A stretch of 64,000 bases of DNA from Nocardia wallacei (GTDB lineage Bacteria > Actinomycetota > Actinomycetes > Mycobacteriales > Mycobacteriaceae), in the NCBI RefSeq assembly GCF_014466955.1, contig NZ_AP023396.1:3100001-3164000 (forward strand), in the 5' to 3' direction. The translations under genes and the position numbers were made by a program. The notes under the pieces are model-generated. The model ran no database searches, was not told where the DNA came from, and worked only from the letters and a program-made list of their open reading frames with translations. Shown here in pieces: positions 44,886-54,390 of the stretch; the stretch's first letter is position 1; each line of letters begins with the position of its first letter.

Positions 44886-47108
44886 ATGTCCACCGACACC
44901 GACACGTCCCCCAGATCGGAGATCTCGCCGGAGAGATCGTGGTCTGATCGTTTGTCTTCTGTTTCTCGCCATGATCTGCCTGCGTCGATTGTGGTGTTCT
45001 TGGTGGCCCTGCCGTTGTCGCTGGGTATCGCTATCGCGTCGGATGCGCCGATCGCGGCGGGGTTGATCGCGGCCGCGGTGGGCGGGATCGTGGTGGGGGT
45101 GCTGGGTGGGGCGCCGTTGCAGGTGTCCGGTCCGGCTGCGGGGTTGACGGTGGTGGTCGCGGAGACCATTCACCAGTTCGGGTGGAAGACAACGTGTTTC
45201 ATCACGGTGGCGGCGGGGTTGCTGCAGGTGGTGTTCGGGTTGTCGCGGATCGCGCGGGCGGCGTTGGCGATCGCGCCGGTGGTGGTGCACGCGATGCTGG
45301 CCGGTATCGGGGTGACGATCGCGTTGCAGCAGGTGCATGTGCTGCTGGGTGGGTCCTCGCGTAGTTCGGCGTGGGAGAACGTGACGGAGTTGCCGTGGCA
45401 GTTGCTGCATCTGCACGGCGCGGATGTGGTGGCCGGGGTGATCGTGATCGCGATCATCGTGGCGTGGCGGTGGGTGCCGGCGCGGGTGAAGATCGTTCCC
45501 GGGCCGTTGGTCGCGGTGCTGGCCGGGACGGTGTTGTCGCTGGTGTTGCCGGGTGAGCCGGTGCGGATCGTGATCGAGGGGTCGTTGTTCGACGCGATCG
45601 GGTTGCCGGGGATGCCCGAGGGGGACTGGGGTGCGGTGGTGCTGGCGGTGCTGACCATCGCGTTGATCGCCAGTGTGGAGTCGTTGCTGTCGGCGGTGGC
45701 GGTGGACAAGCTGCACACCGGTAAGCGCACCAATTTCGATCGGGAGTTGATGGCGCAGGGGGCGGCGAACATGACCTCGGGGTTGCTGGGCGGGTTGCCG
45801 GTGACCGGGGTGATCGTGCGGAGTTCGACCAATGTCGCCGCGGGTGCGCGGTCCAAGGCGTCGGCGTTTCTGCACGGGGTGTGGATCCTGGTGTTCTCCG
45901 TCGCGCTGGTCGGGGTGGTGCAGCAGATCCCGAAGTCGGCGCTGGCGGGATTGCTGATCGTGGTCGGTGTCCAGTTGGTGAAACTGGCTCATATCCGGCT
46001 CGCGCGCCGCACCGGGGACCTGGCGGTGTATGCGGTCACCATCGCCGCGGTGGTGTTGCTGAACCTGCTCGAGGGCGTGCTGATCGGGTTGGCGCTGGCG
46101 TTCGTGCTGCTGCTGTGGCGGGTGGTGAAAGTATCGGTACACGCCGCCCCGGTCACCGGCACCGAGCGGTGGATCGTCAGTATCGACGGCACCTGCACCT
46201 TCCTCGCACTGCCGAAACTGACCAAGGAACTCGCCAAGGTCCCCACCGGCACCGACGTCCTGGTCGAACTCACCGTCGACTTCCTCGACCACGCCGCCTA
46301 CGAAGCCATCCACGACTGGGCCCGCCAACACGAAAACACCGGCGGCAACGTCGAATTCGTGGAAATCGGCACGGCACGGATGGCGCACGCGACGGCCGGG
46401 CCGCCCAAGCGCGGCCAGGCTCGCGGCCTGCTCGACGAGGTGCTGGGCCCGTGGCAGGAGCGGTCCGACAATCCGGTGGCGGCCGGTGTGGCCGCCTACC
46501 ACCGCAGCCATGCCCACGTGGTGCGGCCGCACCTGGACGAGTTACGGGATCGGCAGGACCCGCACTCGCTGTTCCTCACCTGCGCCGACTCCCGGATCGT
46601 GCCCAACGTGATCACCAACAGCGGCCCCGGCGACCTGTTCACCGTCCGCAACGTCGGCAACCTCATCCCCGCCGACAGTTCGGACACCTCGCTGGAGGCG
46701 GCCATCGCGTTCGCGGTGGACAATTTGCAGGTTCGCAATGTGGTCGTGTGCGGACACTCGTCATGCGGCGCCATGAAGGCGCTGCTGTCCGGCGCCTCGG
46801 CCGGACCGGGGCTGGACAACTGGCTGGCCCACGGCCTGCCCAGCCTGGAGACCTACCGGGGCGGTCATCCGGTGCGGGCCGCCGCCGCGGCGGCCGGTTA
46901 CGACGAGCCCGCCCAGCTGAGCATGGTGAACGTCGCGGTACAGCTGCAGACCCTGCAGGCCCACCCGGTGATCCGCCGGGCGATCGCCGAGCGCGGCCTC
47001 ACGGTGTCGGGATTGTTCTTCGACATCTCCACGGCCAACGTCCTGGAGGTCACCGCGGAGGGCATCAGCGACATCGTGGACCAGCCCACCGCACCGGTCA
47101 CGGTCTGA
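44886..47108 (+). CDS. SulP-family transporter fused to beta-carbonic anhydrase (copy 2)
   Basis: A 740-residue paralogue of the preceding gene with the same three parts and the zinc ligands in LTCADSRIVPN and VVCGHSSCGAM. The N terminus has a few extra residues (SPRSEISPERSWSDRL). Up to about 46130 the coding strand is rich in G and TTG/GGG/GTG codons; after it, C-ending codons dominate, which gives an abrupt change of skew inside the gene near the end of the membrane domain. The first copy does not show this. AAGGAGCAAT precedes the ATG. Confidence 0.93.
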   Translation: MSTDTDTSPRSEISPERSWSDRLSSVSRHDLPASIVVFLVALPLSLGIAIASDAPIAAGLIAAAVGGIVVGVLGGAPLQVSGPAAGLTVVVAETIHQFGWKTTCFITVAAGLLQVVFGLSRIARAALAIAPVVVHAMLAGIGVTIALQQVHVLLGGSSRSSAWENVTELPWQLLHLHGADVVAGVIVIAIIVAWRWVPARVKIVPGPLVAVLAGTVLSLVLPGEPVRIVIEGSLFDAIGLPGMPEGDWGAVVLAVLTIALIASVESLLSAVAVDKLHTGKRTNFDRELMAQGAANMTSGLLGGLPVTGVIVRSSTNVAAGARSKASAFLHGVWILVFSVALVGVVQQIPKSALAGLLIVVGVQLVKLAHIRLARRTGDLAVYAVTIAAVVLLNLLEGVLIGLALAFVLLLWRVVKVSVHAAPVTGTERWIVSIDGTCTFLALPKLTKELAKVPTGTDVLVELTVDFLDHAAYEAIHDWARQHENTGGNVEFVEIGTARMAHATAGPPKRGQARGLLDEVLGPWQERSDNPVAAGVAAYHRSHAHVVRPHLDELRDRQDPHSLFLTCADSRIVPNVITNSGPGDLFTVRNVGNLIPADSSDTSLEAAIAFAVDNLQVRNVVVCGHSSCGAMKALLSGASAGPGLDNWLAHGLPSLETYRGGHPVRAAAAAAGYDEPAQLSMVNVAVQLQTLQAHPVIRRAIAERGLTVSGLFFDISTANVLEVTAEGISDIVDQPTAPVTV

Positions 47109-47123
47109 CCGTCCACCACAACC

Positions 47124-47169
47124 GCCCCGCCCACGGGCTCGCCGACGATGCCGAGCCCGTGGGCGGGGC
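47124..47169. terminator. Stem-loop terminator after SulP fusion copy 2
   Basis: GCCCCGCCCACGGGCTCG and its exact complement make an 18-base-pair stem with a 10-base loop, 15 bases after the stop. Confidence 0.88.
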
Positions 47170-47188
47170 CTTGTGCGTCCCCGCTGAC

Positions 47189-47462
47189 GCCGCCGCTGCG
47201 GCGGAGCGTGTGCGCCCACCACCCGCCGCCGCTGGTGGGGCGGAGCGTGTGCGTCTACCACCCGCTTCCGCCGCCGGTGGGGCGGAGCGTATGCGTCACA
47301 CCCGCTACGGCCGCCGGTGGGGCGGAGCGTGTGCGTCTTACACCCGCTAACGCCGCCGGTGCGGCAGAGCGTGTGCGTCTCACGGCCGCTAACGCCGCCG
47401 GTGGCGCGGAGCGTGTGCGTCTCATACCCGCTACGGCCGCCGGTGGGGCGGAGCGGGTGCCC
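47189..47462. repeat. Tandem repeat of about 40 bases, seven copies
   Basis: Each unit begins with GCCGCCGGTGGGGCGGAGCG, continues TGTGCGTCT and ends near ACACCCGCTAAC. Units are 39-43 bases; the last is truncated. CCGCC and GGCGG within each unit can pair into a small hairpin. The array fills the gap between the terminator and the PGPGW gene. All reading frames give low-complexity peptides, so I regard it as non-coding. Confidence 0.85.
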
Positions 47463-47518
47463 AGGTTCGCGCGGCGCGCGGGTGGTGATCATGGGCGTGG
47501 TGGGGAGAGGTCCGTAGG

Positions 47519-47923
47519 GTGGTGATCGTGGTTTCCGAGTTCAATCGCTGGCGTGCGTCGGTCGCCGAACGGCCGACGCTCAACCTCGTGTATCGGATCG
47601 TGGTCGGGGTGCTTGGGGTCGCGGTGCTGGCGGCCGGGATCGTCGCCATTCCGTACCCGGGGCCGGGCTGGCTGATCGTGTTCGCGGGGCTGGGCATTCT
47701 GGCGACCGAATTCGTCTGGGCGCACCGGCTGCTGGAATGGACGCGGGAGCGCTACCGCCGGGTCATGGACTGGTACGCCGGGCAGGGCCTCGTGGTGAAG
47801 GCGCTCGGAGCGCTGCTGACCCTGGCGGTGGTACTGGTGACGCTGTGGGTGCTGGGCACGTTCGGCTGGGTCGGCGGCTGGTTCGGGCTCGACTGGGACT
47901 GGTTGCACAGCCCACTGTTCTGA
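47519..47923 (+). CDS. PGPGW-motif small membrane protein (TIGR02611 type)
   Basis: A 134-residue protein with a short basic N terminus, two hydrophobic segments in the first half (VYRIVVGVLGVAVLAAGIVAI and WLIVFAGLGILATEFVWA) joined by PYPGPGW, and a third near the end (VVKALGALLTLAVVLVTLWVLG). The PGPGW turn defines the family; the function is unknown. Several in-frame GTGs exist; the first is kept because GGGGAGAGG lies eight bases before it. Confidence 0.85.
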   Translation: MVIVVSEFNRWRASVAERPTLNLVYRIVVGVLGVAVLAAGIVAIPYPGPGWLIVFAGLGILATEFVWAHRLLEWTRERYRRVMDWYAGQGLVVKALGALLTLAVVLVTLWVLGTFGWVGGWFGLDWDWLHSPLF

Positions 47924-47955
47924 GAGTTCGGTCGAATCGGCGGGAACGGAGTCGG

Positions 47956-48615
47956 ATGGACATGGTCGCGGAATCGGTGGCGGCGGCGCGCGGTGCGGTG
48001 GTACCGGGCCCGACGCTGACCAGACCGCAGTGGTTGAGCGAGCGCATCGCCGACATGGGAATCTCCTGGGGCACGGGCAATTCCCGCGTCGCGGGCACCC
48101 TGTGGTGGTGCATGGCCGCCTCCTCCCTGGTGGACCCGATCGCCACCGCCTACGCCGAGGGCCGCGCGGTCACCCCGCCCGAACTCGAGCACCTCCTGTG
48201 CGAGATCCGTCCCGACGGCGGCGTGGAACGCGTATTCGTCGCGGACGGCGCCGAGCGCGCGAGCGACCCGGCGGCCGTCGGTCCCGCCCTGCGAAACACG
48301 TTGGGGCACATCATCCCCGCCGTCGCCGAGGTCTCGGGTGCGGGTGTCGCCGCGCTGTGGGCGATCGTCGCCGATGCCATCGGCAACCGGGCCCTCGACG
48401 CCGGGGACGCCGAGGCCGGGGCACGGCTGGCCCGCGAGGTGGCCGGACGCCTGCCCGTGCCGCGATTCACCGACGTCGGGCCGCGCACCTTCGTCCGCCG
48501 CATCTCCTGCTGCCTGGTATTCGAGGTGCCGGGCTGCCAGATGTGCACCTCCTGCCCCAAACGCCCCGCCGCCGAGCGTGAGACGCTGCTACGGCAGGTG
48601 GCGGCCGGGACCTGA
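47956..48615 (+). CDS. FhuF-like (2Fe-2S)-binding protein
   Basis: A 219-residue protein whose C terminus has the FhuF cysteine pattern CC-x10-C-x2-C (RISCCLVFEVPGCQMCTSCPK). FhuF reduces ferric siderophores in the cytoplasm to release iron. The N-terminal part (LSERIADMGISWGT, VAGTLWWCMAAS) is typical of actinobacterial members. Two in-frame ATGs six bases apart could serve; the first is given. No siderophore gene is nearby. Confidence 0.83.
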   Translation: MDMVAESVAAARGAVVPGPTLTRPQWLSERIADMGISWGTGNSRVAGTLWWCMAASSLVDPIATAYAEGRAVTPPELEHLLCEIRPDGGVERVFVADGAERASDPAAVGPALRNTLGHIIPAVAEVSGAGVAALWAIVADAIGNRALDAGDAEAGARLAREVAGRLPVPRFTDVGPRTFVRRISCCLVFEVPGCQMCTSCPKRPAAERETLLRQVAAGT

Positions 48616-48833
48616 CCGAGAATGCGGTCGCGCCGAGCACCCGCCACAGGACACACTGGTCGGGCGGGGGCGCCCGGTAGCCGCAGCGGTGGTCCCGGCG
48701 CCGCGCGACAGGCCGGTCCATCGGCACGGGCGCGGGATACTCCCGATAGCATGGTCGCGCCGGACACTGTGCGTGTCCCGCACCCCACCACCGCGGGCAG
48801 CCCGCCCGCCCGAACCTCTAGGAGAGCGCAGCC

Positions 48834-50909
48834 GTGACCACCTCAGCCCGCACCACCCCGACCGCCCTCGTTCGGGTGCCGGCCGGGACGACGGCGGGCG
48901 CCGCGGTGCGCGAGGCGGGCCTGCCCACCAAGGGCCCCGAAACCGTTGTCGTCGTGCGCGACAGCGAGGGCAACCTCAAGGACCTGTCCTGGACCCCCGA
49001 CGCGGACGTCGAGGTCGAGGCGGTCGCCGCCGACACCGAGGACGGCCGCAGCGTGATCCGGCACTCGGCCGCGCACGTGCTGGCGCAGGCGGTGCAGCAG
49101 GAGTTCCCGGAGGCCAAGCTGGGCATCGGCCCGCCCATCAAGGACGGCTTCTACTACGACTTCCAGGTGGACCGCCCCTTCACCCCCGAGGATCTGGCCA
49201 AGCTGGAATCGCGGATGAAGAAGATCGTCAAAGGCGCGCAGCGGTTTTCGCGCCGGGTGGTCGAGGTCGAGGAGGCGCGGGTCGAACTGGCCAAGGAGCC
49301 TTTCAAGCTGGAGCTGATCGGCGACAAGTCCGGTATCGACGACCCGGAAATCATGGAAGTCGGCGGTAGTGACGTCGCACCGAACGAGCTGACCATCTAC
49401 GACAACCTCGACCCCCGCACCGGCGAGAGGGTGTGGGGCGACCTGTGCCGCGGCCCGCACATCCCGACCACCAAGTTCATCCCGGCGTTCAAACTGACCC
49501 GCAGCTCGGCCGCCTACTGGCGCGGCGACCAGAACCGGGAGGACCTGCAGCGCATCTACGGCACCGCATGGGAGTCGCAGGAGGCCCTCGACGCCCACCT
49601 GCATCTGCTGGCGGAGGCCGAGAAGCGCGACCACCGCAAGCTCGGCCTGGAACTGGACCTGTTCTCCTTCCCCGACGAGCTGGGCTCGGGCCTGCCGGTG
49701 TTCCACCCCAAGGGCGGCATCATCCGCAAGGAGCTGGAGGACTACTCGCGGCGGCGGCACGTCGAGGCGGGCTACGAATTCGTCAACACCCCGCACCTGA
49801 CCAAGGCCCACCTGTTCGAGGTGTCCAAGCACCTGGACTGGTACGCCGACGGCATGTTCCCGCCCATGCACCTGGACGCGGAGTACAACGAGGACGGCAC
49901 CGTCCGCAAACCCGGCCAGGACTACTACGTCAAGCCGATGAACTGCCCGATGCACAACCTGATCTTCCGGTCGCGCGGCCGGTCGTATCGGGAGCTGCCG
50001 CTGCGGATGTTCGAATTCGGCTCGGTGTACCGGTACGAGAAGTCCGGCGTGATCCACGGCCTGACCCGGGTGCGCGGCATGACCCAGGACGACTCGCACA
50101 TCTACTGCACCCAGGAGCAGGTGGTCGAGGAGCTCACCAGCATCCTCCGGTTCGTGCTCGACCTGCTGAAGGACTACGGCCTCGACGACTTCTACCTCGA
50201 GCTGTCGACCAAGGACCCGAAGAAGTACGTCGGCTCCGACGAGCTGTGGGACGAGGCCACCGCCACCCTGGCCCAGGTCGCGGAAGCCTCGGGGCTGCAA
50301 CTGGTTCCGGACCCGGGCGGGGCCGCGTTCTACGGCCCGAAGATCTCGGTGCAGACCAAGGACGCGCTGGGCCGCAACTGGCAGATGTCGACGATCCAGC
50401 TGGATTTCTTCGAGCCGGAGCTGTTCGAGCTGGAATACACCGCCTCCGACGGCACCAAGAAGCGGCCCGTCATGATCCACCGCGCCCTGTTCGGCTCGAT
50501 CGAGCGGTTCTTCGGCGTGCTCACCGAGCACTACGCCGGGGCGTTCCCGGCGTGGCTGTCGCCGGTGCAGGCGGTCGGCATCCCGGTGGCGGACGCGTTC
50601 GTGCCGCACCTCGAGGACGTCGTGGCGCGGCTGCGCGCCGCGGGCGTGCGCGCCGAGGTGGACGGCAGCGATGACCGGATGCAGAAGAAGATCTTCAACC
50701 ACACCGCCCAGAAGGTCCCGTTCATGCTGGTGGCGGGCGAGCGTGACGTGAACGCGGGGGCGGTGAGCTTCCGGTTCCGCGACGGCACCACCGTGAACGG
50801 GGTGCCGGTCGCCGATGCCGTGGCCACCGTGGTGGATTGGGTCCGCCGCCGCGAGAACGCGTCGCCGACGGCGGCGGGATTCGAGATCCGGACCGGTGGG
50901 AATGAGTGA
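48834..50909 (+). CDS. thrS: Threonyl-tRNA synthetase
   Basis: A 691-residue class II synthetase. A TGS-like N-terminal domain (about 1-70) is followed by the editing domain ([32 protein letters not shown]), the catalytic core with motif 1-3 segments ([48 protein letters not shown]) and the anticodon-binding domain. It charges tRNA-Thr and edits Ser-tRNA-Thr in cis. The GTG start follows TAGGAGAGC. It heads the conserved thrS-HIT-pgsA-patA-pimA-nudix block. No T-box is seen in the 217-base upstream gap. Confidence 0.97.
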   Translation: MTTSARTTPTALVRVPAGTTAGAAVREAGLPTKGPETVVVVRDSEGNLKDLSWTPDADVEVEAVAADTEDGRSVIRHSAAHVLAQAVQQEFPEAKLGIGPPIKDGFYYDFQVDRPFTPEDLAKLESRMKKIVKGAQRFSRRVVEVEEARVELAKEPFKLELIGDKSGIDDPEIMEVGGSDVAPNELTIYDNLDPRTGERVWGDLCRGPHIPTTKFIPAFKLTRSSAAYWRGDQNREDLQRIYGTAWESQEALDAHLHLLAEAEKRDHRKLGLELDLFSFPDELGSGLPVFHPKGGIIRKELEDYSRRRHVEAGYEFVNTPHLTKAHLFEVSKHLDWYADGMFPPMHLDAEYNEDGTVRKPGQDYYVKPMNCPMHNLIFRSRGRSYRELPLRMFEFGSVYRYEKSGVIHGLTRVRGMTQDDSHIYCTQEQVVEELTSILRFVLDLLKDYGLDDFYLELSTKDPKKYVGSDELWDEATATLAQVAEASGLQLVPDPGGAAFYGPKISVQTKDALGRNWQMSTIQLDFFEPELFELEYTASDGTKKRPVMIHRALFGSIERFFGVLTEHYAGAFPAWLSPVQAVGIPVADAFVPHLEDVVARLRAAGVRAEVDGSDDRMQKKIFNHTAQKVPFMLVAGERDVNAGAVSFRFRDGTTVNGVPVADAVATVVDWVRRRENASPTAAGFEIRTGGNE

Positions 50910-51522
50910 GCGAACCGTGGACGAGGCTGCATCGCACCAGGATTCGGCCCGCCCGGAGCCGATCGTGGATACCGGCGCGGGTGAGCCGGACCGCCTGCAG
51001 CGGCTGTGGACGCCCTACCGGATGTCCTACATCACCGGGGCCGTGGCCGACCGGGACGCGCGCAAGTCCGACGCGGGCGCCGCGCCCGCGAGTTCGGGCC
51101 ACCCGTTCACCGAGATCCCGAAGATGTCCGACGAGGACGGCCTGGTCATCGCGCGCGGCGAATGGGTGTACGCGGTGCTCAACCTGTACCCGTACAACCC
51201 CGGCCACATGATGGTGGTGCCCTACCGCCGGGTCGCCAACCTCGAGGACCTCACGGCCGAGGAGAGCGCCGAGTTGATGGCGTTCACGCAGCGGGCGATC
51301 CGGGTGATGAAGCAGGTGTCGCGGCCGGAGGGATTCAACGTCGGCCTGAATCTCGGTGGCGTGGCGGGCGGTTCGCTCGCCGACCACCTGCACCAGCACA
51401 TCGTCCCGCGCTGGGGCGGGGACGCGAACTTCATCACCGTCGTCGGCGGAGTGAAGGTGATGCCGCAACTGTTACGGGAGACCAGGGCTCTGCTGGCCGG
51501 TATGTGGAAGGACGTCGAGTAG
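50902..51522 (+). CDS. HIT-family hydrolase/phosphorylase (Ap4A phosphorylase-like)
   Basis: A 206-residue HIT protein with the triad [10 protein letters not shown] (HxHxHxx) and the upstream [16 protein letters not shown]. It corresponds by position and look to mycobacterial Rv2613c, a diadenosine tetraphosphate phosphorylase. The ATG overlaps the thrS stop by eight bases. An N-terminal stretch of about 30 residues is probably disordered. Confidence 0.92.
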   Translation: MSERTVDEAASHQDSARPEPIVDTGAGEPDRLQRLWTPYRMSYITGAVADRDARKSDAGAAPASSGHPFTEIPKMSDEDGLVIARGEWVYAVLNLYPYNPGHMMVVPYRRVANLEDLTAEESAELMAFTQRAIRVMKQVSRPEGFNVGLNLGGVAGGSLADHLHQHIVPRWGGDANFITVVGGVKVMPQLLRETRALLAGMWKDVE

Positions 51523-51523
51523 C

Positions 51524-52192
51524 GTGCTCAGCTTCTTCGGTCGTGAGACATTCGCCAAAGCGACTGCGCCGCTGGGCAAGGCGCTGGTGAGTACCGGCCT
51601 CACGCCCGACGCGGTCACGCTGATCGGCACCACGGCCTCGATCGTGGCGTCGCTGACGTTGTTCCCCACCGGACATCTGTTCTGGGGCACGATGGTGATC
51701 TGGTTCTTCGTCATGTTCGACATGCTCGACGGGGCGATGGCGCGGGCGCGCGGCGGCGGCACGAAATACGGTGCGGTGCTGGATGCCACCTGCGACCGGA
51801 TCGCCGACGGCGCGGTCTTCGGCGCGCTGGCCTGGTGGTCGGTCTACCACGCGCACAGCAAGCACCTGTTCGTCGCCACCCTGGTGGTGCTGGTGACCTC
51901 GCAGGTGATCTCGTACGCCAAGGCGCGCGCGGAGGCCAGCGGGCTCTCGGCCGACGGCGGGCTGATCGAGCGGCCGGACCGCCTCGTCATCGTGCTCGTC
52001 GGTGCGGGCTTCAGCGGCATCGGCGGGTATTGGAACATCGAATGGCTGTCCTACGCGGTCTATCTCGCGATGTACGTGCTGGCCGTGCTGAGCGTCGTCA
52101 CGGTGTTCCAGCGGGTGCTGGCCGTGCGCAATTCCGCCGGCGCCCGCGACGTGATCGCCATGCCGGGGCGGGCGCAGGGGGAGGGCCGGTGA
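51524..52192 (+). CDS. pgsA: Phosphatidylinositol phosphate synthase (CDP-alcohol phosphotransferase)
   Basis: A 222-residue membrane enzyme with the motif DG-x2-AR-x8-G-x3-D-x3-D in FDMLDGAMARARGGGTKYGAVLDATCD and about six membrane segments. It joins CDP-diacylglycerol and inositol 1-phosphate, the first step toward phosphatidylinositol mannosides and lipoarabinomannan. The GTG start lies two bases after the HIT stop. The gene order is that of M. tuberculosis Rv2612c. Confidence 0.95.
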   Translation: MLSFFGRETFAKATAPLGKALVSTGLTPDAVTLIGTTASIVASLTLFPTGHLFWGTMVIWFFVMFDMLDGAMARARGGGTKYGAVLDATCDRIADGAVFGALAWWSVYHAHSKHLFVATLVVLVTSQVISYAKARAEASGLSADGGLIERPDRLVIVLVGAGFSGIGGYWNIEWLSYAVYLAMYVLAVLSVVTVFQRVLAVRNSAGARDVIAMPGRAQGEGR

Positions 52193-52240
52193 ACGCGCGC
52201 ATCGCGTGGGCGGCGGCCCCGACGGTATAGAGGCATCAGG

Positions 52241-53269
52241 ATGAGCGATATCAAGTCCGCGCTGACCGATCGGGCGTACGCGGCCGGGTGGGGGCTGGTC
52301 CGCGGCCTGCCCGAGCGCACCGCGCGCCGCCTGTTCGACGCCGGGGGCGACTGGGCCGGGCGGCGCGCGAACCGCGCCTCGCATCGCAGCGGTACGCCGA
52401 ACCAGTTGCGGCGCAATCTTTCCCGCGTACTCGGCGTCGACCCGATGGCCGTGCCCGACGACCTGGTCCGCGACAGCATGCGATCCTACGCCCGCTACTG
52501 GCGCGAGGCGTTCCGGCTGCCGACCCTGGATCACGCGACACTGGCGGAATCGCCGCTGATGCCGACCCCGAGCGGGATCGAGCATGTGGACGCGGCCCTG
52601 GCGCGCGGCCGCGGCGTGGTGCTGGTGCTGCCGCACTCGGGGAACTGGGACATGGCGGGGGTGTGGCTGGTCCAGCACTACGGCACCTTCTCCACGGTGA
52701 CCGAACGGCTGCGACCGGAGTCGCTGTTCGAACGGTTCGTCGCCTATCGGGAAAGTCTGGGCTTCGAGGTGTTCCCGCACACCGGCGGAACCCAGCCGCC
52801 GTTCCCGCAGCTGGCCGAACGGCTGCGGCAGAACGGGATCGTCTGCCTGATGGGCGAGCGTGACCTCACCGGCAAGGGCGTGCCGGTCACCTTCTTCGGC
52901 GAACGCACCTGGATGCCCGCCGGCGCGGCGAAACTGGCGATCGAGACCGGCGCCGCGATGCTGCCCGTGCACGCCTGGTACACCGTCGACGCCGCCGGAA
53001 ACGAGGGGTGGGGCCTGAAGACCGATGCCCCGCTGGATGTTTCGCGCGGCGTGGGCCCGGCTACCCAGGCCATGGCGGACTGGTTCGCGGCGCATATCGC
53101 CCAGCATCCCGCCGACTGGCACATGCTGCAGCCGATGTGGGAGGCGGACCTGTCCGAGGCCCGTCGTGCCCGGATCGCCGCGGTTCAGGCGGAACGCGGC
53201 GCGGGCGGTCCGGCGGGCGCGGCCGTCACCACGCGCGACGGTACGGCCGCGGGAGACGAGGCGGTATGA
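52241..53269 (+). CDS. patA: Phosphatidylinositol mannoside acyltransferase
   Basis: A 342-residue member of the lysophospholipid acyltransferase/HtrB group with the HX4D motif in VLPHSGNWDMAG and GERDLTGKGVPVTFFGE. In mycobacteria the enzyme (Rv2611c) palmitoylates the 6-position of the mannose put on by PimA. It sits between pgsA and pimA, and its stop overlaps the pimA ATG. Confidence 0.94.
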   Translation: MSDIKSALTDRAYAAGWGLVRGLPERTARRLFDAGGDWAGRRANRASHRSGTPNQLRRNLSRVLGVDPMAVPDDLVRDSMRSYARYWREAFRLPTLDHATLAESPLMPTPSGIEHVDAALARGRGVVLVLPHSGNWDMAGVWLVQHYGTFSTVTERLRPESLFERFVAYRESLGFEVFPHTGGTQPPFPQLAERLRQNGIVCLMGERDLTGKGVPVTFFGERTWMPAGAAKLAIETGAAMLPVHAWYTVDAAGNEGWGLKTDAPLDVSRGVGPATQAMADWFAAHIAQHPADWHMLQPMWEADLSEARRARIAAVQAERGAGGPAGAAVTTRDGTAAGDEAV

Positions 53270-54390
53270 GAATCGGCATGGTCTGCCCGTACTCGTTCGA
53301 CGTACCGGGTGGAGTGCAGTCCCATGTCGTGGAGCTGGCGGAGGTGCTGATCGAGCGCGGGCACCGGGTCAGCGTGCTGGCCCCGGCGGCCGACGACACA
53401 CCGCTGCCCGACTTCGTCGTCTCGGCGGGCAAGGCGGTAGCCATTCCCTACAACGGCTCGGTGGCACGGCTGTCCTTCGGTCCCACCGCCTACAACCGCA
53501 TCCGCCGCTGGATCGCCGACAACGACTTCGACGTCCTGCACATCCACGAGCCGAACGCGCCGAGCCTGTCGATGCTGGCGTTGAAGATCGCCGAGGGCCC
53601 GATCGTGGCGACGTTCCACACCTCGACCACGAAATCCTTGGTGCTCAGCACCTTTCAGGGCGTGCTGCGCCCCTATCACGAGAAGATCAGCGGCCGGATC
53701 GCGGTCTCGGAGCTGGCGCGGCGCTGGCAGGTGGAGGCGCTCGGCGGCGACGCGGTGGAGATACCCAACGGCGTCGACGTCCCCGCCTTCGCGCACGCCC
53801 CCCTGCTGGACGGTTATCCGCGCCCGGGCGGGACGGTGCTGTTCCTGGGCCGCTACGACGAACCGCGCAAGGGTATGGCGGTGCTGCTCGGGGCGCTGCC
53901 CGACCTGGTGCGCCGCCACCCGGACGTCGAGATCCTGATCGTCGGGCGCGGTGACGAGGAGCGGCTGCGGCGCGAGGCCGGTGAGCTGGCCGGGCACCTG
54001 CGATTCCTCGGGCAGGTGTCGGACGCGGAGAAAGCCTCGGCGATGCGCAGCGCCGAGGTGTACTGCGCGCCCAACCTCGGCGGCGAGAGCTTCGGCATCG
54101 TGCTGGTGGAGGCGATGGCGGCCGGGACCGCGGTGGTGGCGAGCGAACTGGACGCCTTCCGCCGGGTGCTGCGCGACGGCGCGGCGGGGCGGCTCGTCCC
54201 GATCGGCGACTCGGCGCGGCTGGCGGCGGCGCTCAACGAGCTGCTGGGGGCGCCCGATCGCCGGGAGAGCCTGGTCCGCGCCGCGAATCAGGTTGTGGGC
54301 GAATACGACTGGCCGGTGGTCGCCGAACAGATCCTGCGGGTGTACGAGACGGTGACCGTCGGCGACATCCGGGTGCGGACCGCCGGATGA
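53266..54390 (+). CDS. pimA: Phosphatidylinositol alpha-mannosyltransferase
   Basis: A 374-residue GT-B glycosyltransferase (GT4). The start MRIGMVCPYSFDVPGGVQSH is the PimA hallmark with the GGV loop for phosphatidylinositol. GRYDEPRKGM and the ESFGIVLVEAMAAG nucleotide-sugar motif (EX7E) follow. It transfers the first mannose from GDP-mannose to phosphatidylinositol at the inner membrane face. ATGA overlaps link it to patA before it and the nudix gene after it. Confidence 0.96.
   Translation: MRIGMVCPYSFDVPGGVQSHVVELAEVLIERGHRVSVLAPAADDTPLPDFVVSAGKAVAIPYNGSVARLSFGPTAYNRIRRWIADNDFDVLHIHEPNAPSLSMLALKIAEGPIVATFHTSTTKSLVLSTFQGVLRPYHEKISGRIAVSELARRWQVEALGGDAVEIPNGVDVPAFAHAPLLDGYPRPGGTVLFLGRYDEPRKGMAVLLGALPDLVRRHPDVEILIVGRGDEERLRREAGELAGHLRFLGQVSDAEKASAMRSAEVYCAPNLGGESFGIVLVEAMAAGTAVVASELDAFRRVLRDGAAGRLVPIGDSARLAAALNELLGAPDRRESLVRAANQVVGEYDWPVVAEQILRVYETVTVGDIRVRTAG

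Noticed and set aside
47189-47462. CRISPR array
   Set aside because: Units follow each other directly with no unique spacers of constant length, and no cas gene is near.
47148-47525. A repetitive protein of the form AGGAERVRL repeated
   Set aside because: It is the translation of the non-coding 40-base tandem repeat; all frames are open because of composition, and no start with ribosome site is present.
48616-48833. T-box riboswitch before thrS
   Set aside because: No T-box sequence, specifier loop or anti-terminator pairing could be found.
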